A stretch of 37,500 nt of DNA from Chrysomallon squamiferum. Taxonomy: Eukaryota; Mollusca; Gastropoda; Neomphalida; Peltospiridae. The position numbers and the translations under genes are program-made. Positions 10,883-23,095 of this stretch are shown here, in pieces. Below the pieces are notes generated by a model. That model had not been told where the DNA came from and made no database searches. It saw nothing but the letters and a program-made list of their open reading frames with translations. The stretch spans positions 30,366,250 to 30,403,749 of the forward strand of contig CM022671.1 in the NCBI GenBank assembly GCA_012295275.1, in the 5' to 3' direction. Numbering within the stretch: position 1 is the first letter of the stretch; each line of letters opens with the position of its first letter.

Positions 10883-11848
10883 GCATATTTAAATACCAGA
10901 TATTGTAGGTGATTAAAAAAACAATTATTTTAATATTTAAACAACAAATACCTCTATTTAAAAAAAATAAAATCAGCAAATCTTATATGCATACATACAA
11001 TGATACAGCATTTAAATGTATACATCATAAAGAATTGCAACAAAATGTGAAAATACACATATATATATATTACTAAGAATTGCAATAAATGCATATTATT
11101 AATTCCTATTTTAGAACAATTACTTATTTCACAATAACCCCAATATCTTTTAAACATAAAAAATTTCATTGTTCACCAGGCAAACAAATTAACAATAATA
11201 TGCTTCAATTAGAAAAAACATGAAAAGATAATAACCACACACACCTTTATAGATATAGATATAGATATATATAGATATAGGTATAGATACGATATATACA
11301 GACACACACACATATATATGAAAAAGCAATACGTTACTGAGATCAAGATTTAACAATTTAATCTGTATTTCATAAGTGTTAAAACAATTTGATACAACAC
11401 CACGATGGAAAATGAACTTTTCTGTACATCAACAAAATAAAAACTATTTTAAAAATTAATGAATGTTTGTTTTTTCTCAAAACAGAAACAGTTATTTACA
11501 ACACTGAAATGAAATAATAAATCAGTCAGTAAAAAGTACTTCACAAGATAAAAATATTCAGTTGTTCATTTGGATGAAAAATGGAGAAAAACAATGAAAA
11601 AAAATCACAAGATGAAATAACAATTTTAGACAGTGAAAAATTAACAGTTCTGTAATAAAATTGCCAAAATAAAATAAACAGTTCCATGATCCACTTAGGT
11701 GTCAATACATTATTTTTAATATCTGTATTTTCTTTTTGTTCTTCTGCATTATGAAAGACATGCCAAGACTTCCAGTCATGTTAATACACACACAGACACA
11801 CAGAAATATTTTATATTCTTTTGTTTTGTTGGTGTTTTTGTTTTTGCA

Positions 11849-11854
11849 TTTATT
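11849..11854 (-). terminator. Candidate poly(A) signal of LRRK2
   Basis: AATAAA on the minus strand about 20 nt after the stop. Such hexamers are common in AT-rich DNA, and others follow further downstream. Confidence 0.35.
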
Positions 11855-11872
11855 GGAGGTTTTTTTTTCTTA

Positions 11873-11991
11873 TTATTGTGAATGCTCAATTCTGTGAGCC
11901 AGTTCCTGACGTTTTTTTGCATCTTCCTTGAAATTTTTCACCAGCTGAGGAAAATCAGCATCCCACAATGCAACACACCCATATCTTGAAA
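11873..11991 (-). CDS. LRRK2: LRRK2 e43: last blade, C-terminal helix, stop
   Basis: 119 nt. RYGCVALWDADFPQLVKNFK, EDAKKRQELAHRIEHSQ then TAA at 11875-11873. The final charged helix matches the LRRK2 C-terminal helix that packs on the kinase. The acceptor at 11993-11992 keeps phase; a second AG seven bases on does not. Confidence 0.94.
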
Positions 11992-12085
11992 CTGATTGAA
12001 AACAAAAAATATAAAAACAAACTGAATTTTGAATTAGCCATTAGACTGCATATTATAATCATTGTGTATTTATTATTGTTGTTAT

Positions 12086-12116
<31 letters not shown>

Positions 12117-12151
12117 ACTGCTACTATTACTACTAATACTACTACTGATTC

Positions 12152-12188
<37 letters not shown>

Positions 12189-13090
12189 TTAATCATAAAA
12201 TGATAAATCAACAGCATGACACTTTATGTAGTATAAAAATTATTTTTTAAAAGCCAAACAGTAAGAACATGCAGACTCACCAACACATACTCATAATCAT
12301 TCTAAAACAAATAATACTTTATTATTCTTTTAAAACATCCAAAGGATATTAATATTAATATAATATTAGTTGTTTTTTTGTTGTTTTTTTTACCAGTTTC
12401 CAGCAGAATATTCAAACCCAGTTTTATTTTGATATTTTTTTTTCTTTATGTTATAAAAATTTAAAATTTTATTATAATACTTATATTGTTTAAAAATCAT
12501 CTATCAACAGCTGAAGAATTAAACTATTTAAATTATTTCCTCTGTTATCATTTTCTTCTTAAATCATGATAACCAATATAGTGATAAAATAATACTGAAA
12601 ATATTTATTGTGTAATTTGTAATTGCAGAACAGATGTTTATTTAATTTAATTTCTTTTTTTCATTTTTTTACCTTTTTCCTCAAGAGGAAGATTTCTGAA
12701 ACCAAGTCCACAGCTAAGAACTACTGAAGTACAAGAACAATCTAGAAGAAAAAAATATATATATTTATTTATTTATTTATTTATTTATTTATCTATATCT
12801 AGTCTGCTGAATTTCTTAAATGTTTTTTTTCTGTCTTTTTTAAATTTCTTCTAACATCAGTTAAGTTCACTTTCATTATTATAATTATCAACATCAACAT
12901 CATTAACATCATCATTAGAAGCAGTAACCTTATTCTGAAAGTTATTTCAGGAAAACCAGCTTAAGTAATTGTTTATCTCGTTATGTTTTTTAATTAATTA
13001 ATTAATTATTATTATTATTATTTAGTTAATTAGCTTATTTTTTAAATTTTCAAATTTAGTATTTAGTCAGTTTATTTTTCATTCTTATAT

Positions 13091-13121
<31 letters not shown>

Positions 13122-13124
13122 TTA

Positions 13125-13168
<44 letters not shown>

Positions 13169-14048
13169 TTTTGTAGATGTCTGTGAAAATGGCAAAAATA
13201 TATATATATATATGCTGAAAGATACACTAGAAGAAGTCAGCAGATTACAAAGTGTAGTTTCATACTTGGTGGTTTGATGTACATTAAACCTCGAACTGTG
13301 GAAGTGTGTCGCGATGCGACAGTCACGGGAGCAAGAGTTGTTGGTTCTAAAATAACAATATGGCCGCCACCAGTTCCTACCCATAATCCTTTATTCTCAA
13401 TAAGCATAATGGATGTTATTCTAGCTTCAGCTTTTTCAATACTGTTAATAAAAAGATTATGCAATGCTGTCAATAAAATTTGTAAATACTTTGTATTGGC
13501 ATCATAATTTTATTTAATACTGGAGGTTTTGGGTTTTTTTTTTACCTCTTTTTAGATAAATAGACAATTTCAAACTAATTATTATTTTATGAGATTTTCT
13601 TTTTGTTTGTTCTTGGTTTTTGGCTAAAATATTCAAAAAATATTACTTTTATTATTTTTGGTGGTGGTGGGGTTTTTTGGGGGGATTGTTTTTGGGTTGC
13701 TGTTTTTCTAGAGTTTTTTTTTTTTTTTTTTTTTACTTGCTTTTTGTTTCTCATTTATTTAATTACCAATACATTTTAACCAGTTTATTCACTTGAAACA
13801 AGGTTTATTAAATACACTCCAGACTGTATTTTTGATTTTAAATACAAGACTTTGGACTAATAGTTTATTATAAAATTTCCCAATCAAAAGTGGAGAAGTA
13901 AAAATGTTACCCGAGCAGTTCTGCAATATTGCATTCTTTGTTTTTGCGGTGCTTATAGATGTCCCACGTCTGTAACACTGGAGATCTGATGTGAGACAGG
14001 AAAATATGGCGTCCTGCTGCCATTGCATAGATGGGCTGAAAAGTTCTT

Positions 14049-14082
<34 letters not shown>

Positions 14083-16829
14083 AAACAAAATTATATAAAA
14101 TAATTTTCTTTTTTTCTTTAATTTAAAGTAACAGTCTTACATATCTCTCTGTGTGTATTTTGTTTTATTCACCAAAAGATGTACCATTGCCTACATTTTC
14201 ATGTTTTAAAGTTTTATTTAACCTGATACTAATCTTTGTTTATAACAAATTATGACTGTAAAGAAACACCACCATGAAATACCAAGGTTTGAACATGTAG
14301 TAAGGAGAATATTTTTAGTTTAAAAAAAAAAAAATGTATATAGACATATAAATAATAAATTTGATGATAATTTGCTGCAACATTTCTTTATCCTTGCATC
14401 CTCAGAGCAAGTACAGTCAAGTCATACTTTATTATAAGTAAAGACTGGTATTAATAAACAATAACTTGTAAATACTCTTATTTATTTAGGTGCTTTTTAA
14501 AACTGCAACAGGTTCGCTTTAACAATGAAATAATCAAGAATTAATCTGAAGCATGCAAATATTTTTAAAACACAGATAAAACAACACAGCAAAAATCCTT
14601 CTAAGGTATAATTTTTGCTTTATAATTTAAAATTAAAAATGAAAGAAAGAAAGAAAATACCCATTGTCAGAGGTATCAAAGAAAGTATCTATTGCTATAC
14701 AACAGTGTATTGTGTTTAAGATGTAAATTCGACTGCCGCAGGAAGCAAAGATTTTGTGTTTAGTCTTCACGAGACATCTAACTGGTTCACTGTCGTTTCC
14801 CAGGTTTAAACTCATTGGCTCCTGGTCCAGTTTCTGCAAGGGAAGTATTTCTTTAAAGTACACATGTAAGTCCAAAAAGATTTGTTATTTATTTATTTAC
14901 TTACTTACTTACTTACTTACACACTTTCTTACTTACTTACTTACTTATTTATTTATTTATGTAATTATTTATTTATTTTGTTTGTTTGTGTGTGTGTTTG
15001 TTTGTTTGTTTGTTTATTTTGAATGTGAAGATACAAATATTAAATACAAAATGGAAACTGTCATAAAACGATGAAATACCTTAAAAGTTCATTATATTTG
15101 AAATAAGTAAAAATTTAAATAGTTTTAAAATACTGTTAAAACATGAAGCAACTCACATCTAGAAGTTCTGAGAGTGGATAAAACACTAAAATTCCATTAG
15201 CTAAACCTGCAAGAACCAATGGATCACCTGATCTGAAAAAAAAAAATAATAATAATAATAATAAAATTAAAAAAACATGAAAAAGGTCCTTGTCATTAAC
15301 TTTTTCCTAGGAAGAGCTATCAATGAAAACTGAAATAATTATGAATTATCCAGCAACCTAGTTTAGATTATTATATACGCAACAGTTTAATCTTAGTATA
15401 AGGAAATACTAATTTGCTCTGTTTAGTCTTAGTTTCTTGTATAACAGCTTTGATATCAGTTATATAAATTTCAAGATTGCTTATATACTGGAAAAGAATG
15501 TCATACTATAATTAATTAATTAATTAATCAATAAATAAATAAATAAATAAATATTTAAAAACAGTAAAGCCATAAGAGCAGCAATTACTACTAATAATCT
15601 AAAGTACTAAGTAAACATACAAAAGCAAAACTGATGAAAACAATAATGACAAGTAAATTTTATAACAACAACAACGACAACAACAATAATAAACACTAAA
15701 TAAAAGCAATAACAAATAAATTAATTAATTACAAAAACTACCAAGGCCATGTCACGCAGGTTATTAATTTACCTGGGCAGAATCTGTAGAGAAATGACAG
15801 AATCTTGCAGCTGTTTCGTGGAATGAATCACTTCGAACTCTCCTGTGTTAAAAACAGAAATCTTTCCCATCTGCGTTCCCAACAGAATGTGTTCACAGTC
15901 CACAGCTAAAATACTCAATATACGACCTTCACCCAGAGAGCGACCCTGGAAAGAAAAAAAGAAAAATATTTGGAACATAACATTAGATTTAAAATTTAAG
16001 GTTTCTTTTTCTGTTCTATACTTGTCAATCAAATGTTCTGGCTGTGAAGATATTAAATTTAAAAGGTGATTGAAAAACAAGGGATGATCACTTGTTTAGG
16101 GGTCCAGTGAGTTACTGAGCTGTTTCTTATAAAAAATGTCAAAGACTGTAGCATGTATTTCCTCTGGGACAACCCATAAATATATATGTATTAGCTTGCT
16201 GCTAATAAAAAAAAAAGAGTACTCCATGTGGCTGGAGTTTTCTCTTACAATCATTTAAAAATTTCTTGTTTGACACCAGATAACATGTGTTTGAATCTTG
16301 TTGTTGTCTTTTGCAATTTATCTGATTTAACTTTGAGTCGTGTAAGTCTGAATTTTCTATAGCATCAGTGCAAAATCCTTTGGAGTCATCACTTTTTGAA
16401 TTCAGTTGTGCTCCACATCCCTGATATTATAAAGTAAAACTTGTACGACTACAGTTCTTAATTGCAGGGTACTGAATAGTGTTGTTGCATGTAAACAGAC
16501 TACTCACAACTGGGTTCACAGATTTCTTCCAGCCTGTCTGAGTTTTACTCTCAAAGTCTCCACACTGATCTCTCAGTTTCAGCCAACTCAGCTCCATGTG
16601 TTCATTGTCCCCACTGGCCACCCATACCTTCATACTGTCATCTTCACAGATCTTTAAATATACATATATATATTAAATAAATATGTGAAAAATTAAATAA
16701 ATAAATACATCAACAAACAAACAAATAAACAAATAAAATAAGTCAATAAATAAATAAGTCAACAAACAAATAAACAGATAAGTAATTAAATAAATATATA
16801 AATAAATAAATAATTAAATATGTGAACAA

Positions 16830-16869
<40 letters not shown>

Positions 16870-19627
16870 ATATGTGAACAATTAAATAAATTAATAAGCC
16901 AATAAATAAATAAATAAATAAATAAATAAACCAACCAAGAAACAAATAAATAAATAAATAATTCATTCATGGTTAGAAAGAAATACTGCAAACTACAGTA
17001 TACTTTAATCACTCCATTTACCATAAATTAAAATGCATTTCAGGTTTAAAATTTAAAACATTTAAAATAATAAAATAAGATAAAAACAGCTGTAAGTGGA
17101 TACATTTTAAATAAATAAATTAGTTAGCAAATGATCAAATGAAGTGATATATAAATAAATAAATAAATAATCAGTATGGTTTTATTGTAGTTATTAAACA
17201 GGCAGTAGACTGAACAAATTAATTAAGTACCTGGAAAGCCATACACTCCACTGTAGTCCCAACAGAAATAGGGTACCAGTCTGTTAGACAGAACAGTTCT
17301 GCAGACTGCAGTCTCCTTACTATCTCTGCAGTCTAATAATAATAAAAATTAATAAATTATAGCTCCAAAAATGTGAATGATGTCTAAGAAACTGTAATTA
17401 TTACACCAGCTGAAATACTAGCTAGATATTATGCTAAATTGTTGTTTTTTAAAATAGGGCATATTAATTTACAGATGAAAGGAAACAGGTAAAAGAAACA
17501 TGTTTTATATATTTGTGATGAAATAATTTAAAAAAATATATATTTTATGTGCTTTTTTAATTTTGGATCTGTATTCATTAACTTGAATCTGACTTCTGTG
17601 TGTTGCCATTACATTATTTACATGTAAAGTTCACTAACCCTGGGTCTGTAATCAGGAACTTGATGTAAACACTGCATCACCAGATTATGCATATCAGGCC
17701 ATGGTGGTTTTCCTCTCTGCGTTATCAGCCGAATTGGAGAATTCTGAAAAGTTTATAAAAACAAATATATATATTATTTTATCTATCTATCTATCTATCT
17801 ATATCTATAGATAGATAAATAGATAGATAGATAGATAGATAAAATAATATATATATTAGTGTATTTATGTCTGTCTGTGTCTGACTGTCCATCAATGTAC
17901 GTATGTATGTATGTATGTATGTTCCTTGGTTTAAGTGTGCTACATTCAGTTTGGGTTTGTTTGTTTTGTTTTGTTAATTATTATTTTTTAATTTTTTTTG
18001 TAAATGTTATATAAAATAATAAGTTTAACTTAAAATGAAATAAAACAAAATGTAATAAAATAAAATGTAAAGAATATATAAGTAATTCAATAAAAAAAAT
18101 GAAATGTAAATCAAAATATAAATAAAAAAATGTAAGAAATAAAATAGAAAAAATAAAATAGAAAAGATGTAACGACAGCAATAAAAAAAAAAACATGGGA
18201 TATTAAATACATTCAAATTTTATAAAATTGATGTTAAATTTTAAGTAACACTCTCAGTTTACAGAATAAGAAAAATAGTTTCTGCATTTTGGAATAAATA
18301 AATGTGGGTAGAGACCTCAGCAAATGCTCTGTCCATGTCACTTCTGGTTTTGAGTTCTTCGTGGGGGTGACACCCCCCAGTCAACAAAACGTACAGTAAA
18401 ATGCCAAACGCAAACACATCTGCCTGAAAAGAAGAAACAGAACTAACTGTTTAAAACATTCTAAATAGATAAATTTATTGTTAATCAGTATTAATCTTCT
18501 AATAAATACATCTAGATATGTGAGAAAAAAGAAAAAAAAAGAAACAAAAAAAATACATTCTAAATTCAGATGTGATACTAATATATGTTTCATTTTGAAT
18601 TCAAGCATTACCATTACTAACTGTAAACAAATACTTAATCAAATTAATAATTAGAAAAGAAATTTATTCTACATGAGACAGACAGAAAAAACAAATCTGA
18701 CAGACAGACAGACAGATCTATGATATCAGTATAATTCTACCAAATCTTAAATCAAACACTGTGTGCATTATTGATGAATACATTCATTATCCATTCATCT
18801 CTTCATCCAATTAATTTCTTTTTTTTCATTAATCATGTCATCTGATCAGACACATATGTATTTTATATATCAGTACCTGAAAGGAGTAGGTTTCTTTTCT
18901 GATGACTTCTGGGGCTCTGTAAGCCGTGGTTCCCTCCTGTGCTACTAGTCCATATTGTGGAGTGAACTGTGAAATGCCATAGTCTGATATCTTTGCGTTG
19001 ATCTGAAACCAGAAAAATAAATACGATGATGGACAACTTTGTCAAAAAAAAAAATAATAAAATAAAATAAATAAATAAACAAATAAATAAAATAAATTCT
19101 AAGATACATTTTTGTTGACAAAGAAAAAGTAGAAGAGAAGAAGATATCTGAACTAAAACCAGAAACAGATTGACAAGACAACACATACCAGTGAACTTGG
19201 TGACAAACTGAACATGAGAATGTTGTCAGGTTTGAGATCTCTAAACACAATCATCAGTTCATGAAGATATTTCAGTCCTTCAGCAATCTGAAAATAAATA
19301 ATAAATGTTTACACTCATAAACATGTATGTAGAAGTGCATAATTATACACACACAGATACACATACACAGAAACACCATAAACACATGACACATAAAAAA
19401 ACATTCAAGAAATGGGTGGGGAAAAGATAAACTACCTGAAGAGCTATTCTGTGCTGCATAATTCTGCTCAAATTCTTTTCTGACATCAAAACAGAAGTTA
19501 GTGTCCCCAAGGGAGCAAACTCCAGAATGATAATTCTCTGAGGTCGCAGACCAACAGCCAGTAAAGAGATGACACTGGGATGCCATAGGCGACGTAAAAT
19601 AGTAGCCTGAAATTAAATAACATTCTC

Positions 19628-19718
<91 letters not shown>

Positions 19719-19751
19719 CAGAGACAGAAAGACAGAAAGAGAAAGAGACAG

Positions 19752-19819
<68 letters not shown>

Positions 19820-20344
19820 ATATACAAATTTTAGATTCAAGTAAAAACTTGACTTATAGGTAGAAGATAGATTGCAAAACTACAGCGCATTATTTAACTA
19901 ATATTTAAACATGAAATGTTAGAGACTTAAACCCAATGGTTTATCAGGAACTACTCCCCACCACATTGACAAATATCTTTCACATTCTGTTTTCATATTT
20001 TTAACAGAATAACAATTTAATAAACAATCTGTAATTACTTCTCTGCAGGCCATTCACTATAAGACATACCTCTTGCCGTAACAATTTATGAGCATGAACA
20101 TCTCCAATGGAATTGAATACTTTGACAGCAACAACCTGAGAGAAAAAGTCAAAATCAATTTTTTGAATGTGATGTTAAAAATGTTACATATTTGACTATT
20201 AATTTTCTGTTTTAAAAATCAGAGCTAACTTAAATATTAATGTATATATAGATATATAGATAGATAGACAGAGAGACAGACAGACAGACAGATTAACAGA
20301 TTCCAATTTTGAATATACAAAGCAATTAAAGACCTTTAAAATAT

Positions 20345-20402
<58 letters not shown>

Positions 20403-21544
20403 CTTTAGAAAATAATACAAACTTAACATTTAAATTTATAACAGCTATTGTGGATAACAGTAAAGTTTTCTGTTCTAAAAAGATATAAAAATGGCTGTAA
20501 GTTTTTTTTTTACCTGGTTTTTGTAGAAAGCTCTGTACACACATCCAAATCCACCATCACCCAGCAAATATTCTGGACTGAAATAATGCAAAAATATATA
20601 TATATATATAGATTTATAAAAGCAAATATAATAATAGTTAGATCTGAATATATATATATATATTTTTTTTTTTTTCAGTGGTATATATATATATATACCA
20701 TTGAAAAGTTGACTGAACAAAGTTGATGAGAATGTTAAATTAAAAAAAAAAAAATATTAAATAATGAATTAAAACTTAAAACTTCATTTATGATGTTTTA
20801 TATAATCTTATATAAAATATAAAGTTAATCTGATATAACTGATGTTTAGAAAAGGACAGTTGTTGGTGTTTATTGTTTCTTTTTTCCTTTTCCTTTATTT
20901 TGTTGCTGTGTGTGTGTGTGTGTGTGTGTTTCTTTATTATATTTTAGTAATAAATGTTTATCTGTGGATTTTTTTACCATTATAAAAACTTGTTTTGTTA
21001 GGGTTTTCTTTTTTTCTTTTTTTTCTTTTATTTTTTTTTTTTTTTTTAAATGAAAGCTCTGTTATTTCAAATCCTTAGCAGTCGTATTTTTTAAAATAAA
21101 GTATGTAACATTTAGTTCTATTAAAACTTTAACATAAAGTATTTTAACATAAAGTTACCCTGAAAATAATACATAAACAGTGTTTTAAATAATTATTTTT
21201 TTATCATAAACCTTTCACTAAATTCCAGTTCTTGTTCATTTAACCAGAATTTTTCTTCCACATCATGAAGCATAATGTCTGGAGCCTGGAACAAGAAATG
21301 AAAAAAAATAAAAATATAAAAATATATTTTTTTAAAAATGTTATAAAATAAAAAAGGAAAGAAAAAAAATAACTTTAAACAATTAAGTATGTAAATTAAA
21401 ATGAACTAAAATAAAATAATAGAATATAAAATTTAAAAAAAAAAACATTTTTTTAGAAACACCGTGGAAAAAAAAATAATATAATTTAAAAACACATTTG
21501 AAAAAAAAAAATATATAATAAATTTAAAAACTGAAATAAAAAAA

Positions 21545-21577
<33 letters not shown>

Positions 21578-23038
21578 GATTTAAAAATATCCCCCAAAAA
21601 TATGTATATATAAAATAAAAAGAAATAAAATAAAATATTAAAAATAAAATTATACAATATAATCAATAAATTAATATAAATAAATCTTTGTGCGTCAGTG
21701 TCAAAATAAATGCAGTAATTATAATAACAATAAAATATTTTACACTAAATATCAGGCCAAATTATTTTACAAACCCATAAAACTGTATATAGCATATTCA
21801 TTATTTTTTATAAAGAAAGTTTGGATCAAGAAAAAGATTCTTCTGAAGTGCAAACAAAAATGGCTACAGCTATCCCAAGATCCTTTTTAACTTACCAGCT
21901 CAGCCAATGGGACGTTTTGTTCGTGCACAGGACAGTAGATGACATCAGAGGAATCCATATCTGATTGTCTTAACAATTCTTGAAACAGAAATCGGTGTGG
22001 GGGTGAACCTAAATAAAAAATAAAATAAATAAAATTTAAAAAAAGGCAAAGAAATTGTAAACAAAAAAACTCCCCAAAACCCAGTGAAATAGCAAATAAA
22101 ATAAAATTCCATAATAAAATATTTTTAAAAATGTATTAAAAATCTAATATCTAAAAAAAAAAAAAAGATAAAATATAAGAATAAAATAAAATGTAATATA
22201 ATTATAAAACAAATTTAAAAAATAATGATAAAATAAAAATTTAAAATGAAAAGGAATTAAAATTAAAAAATAATATATAAAATTAAAAAAATAAAATGAA
22301 ATAAAGAAAATAAAATAAAAAAATGAAATTAAATTTTTTTTTATAAATTCAAATTAAATTATATTAAAAAATAAAATAAAACAAATCATTTTTAGTTTTA
22401 TTTTAAGCAAAATAAACTAACATAAAAAATATAAAAACTAAATACATTTTTTAAAAATGTAAGAAAATACAGCTAAAACATATTATATTTAAAAATGAAA
22501 TTAAATCAATTATAAACATGAATAAAATAAATAATTATAAAATTCTTTTGAAAAATATGTATTAAAATGAAAAATAACAAAATATAATAAAATATAGTTT
22601 CATCTAATAATGGAGATATGAAATTTTTTAAAGTTAACATACTTACCTGTACATCTAACACAAGGGACATATTTATCCAAAAGTTCCCGTCCTTTCAGTG
22701 GGTCAAGAGTGGTCAGTCCAGGGTACCACTCATCTATCAATGCATCCAAATGGTCAACTAGAAATCCCAGTAACCTGTAACACAAAAATATCTCTACTAC
22801 TGTATTTATACTGTACCTTCAGCATGTAAATAGATATTCAAAAAAAGGTTTACGTAAAAACATTAGCATTATCATCATCATTGTTATTATTAGTAGTAGT
22901 AATATTTATTTTTATCATATCATTACATCATCATCTTTATTATCATAATACATCATCATACATACACCCATATACACATTTATTATATTCATTATGAACT
23001 TGAGTCTGAAAAAATTATTATCATTATCATTATATTTA

Positions 23039-23095
<57 letters not shown>

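Larger units (their letters stand above)
9033..11872. other. Intergenic region and 3' UTRs of convergent genes
   Basis: AT-rich sequence between the TOM6-like stop (plus) and the LRRK2 stop (minus). It holds a GT/TA/AC palindromic tract at 10824-10882, a TAGATA-type repeat at 11252-11290 and scattered A/T runs. A minus-strand AATAAA (11849-11854) lies about 20 nt after the LRRK2 stop, and others lie further on. The short frames here show no recognisable homology. Confidence 0.6.

Noticed and set aside
13274-13507. Plus-strand 77-codon frame
   Set aside because: Antisense shadow of LRRK2 e41.
19498-19840. Leucine-serine repeat frames
   Set aside because: Translation of the (GA)n microsatellite; overlaps LRRK2 e30 in another frame.
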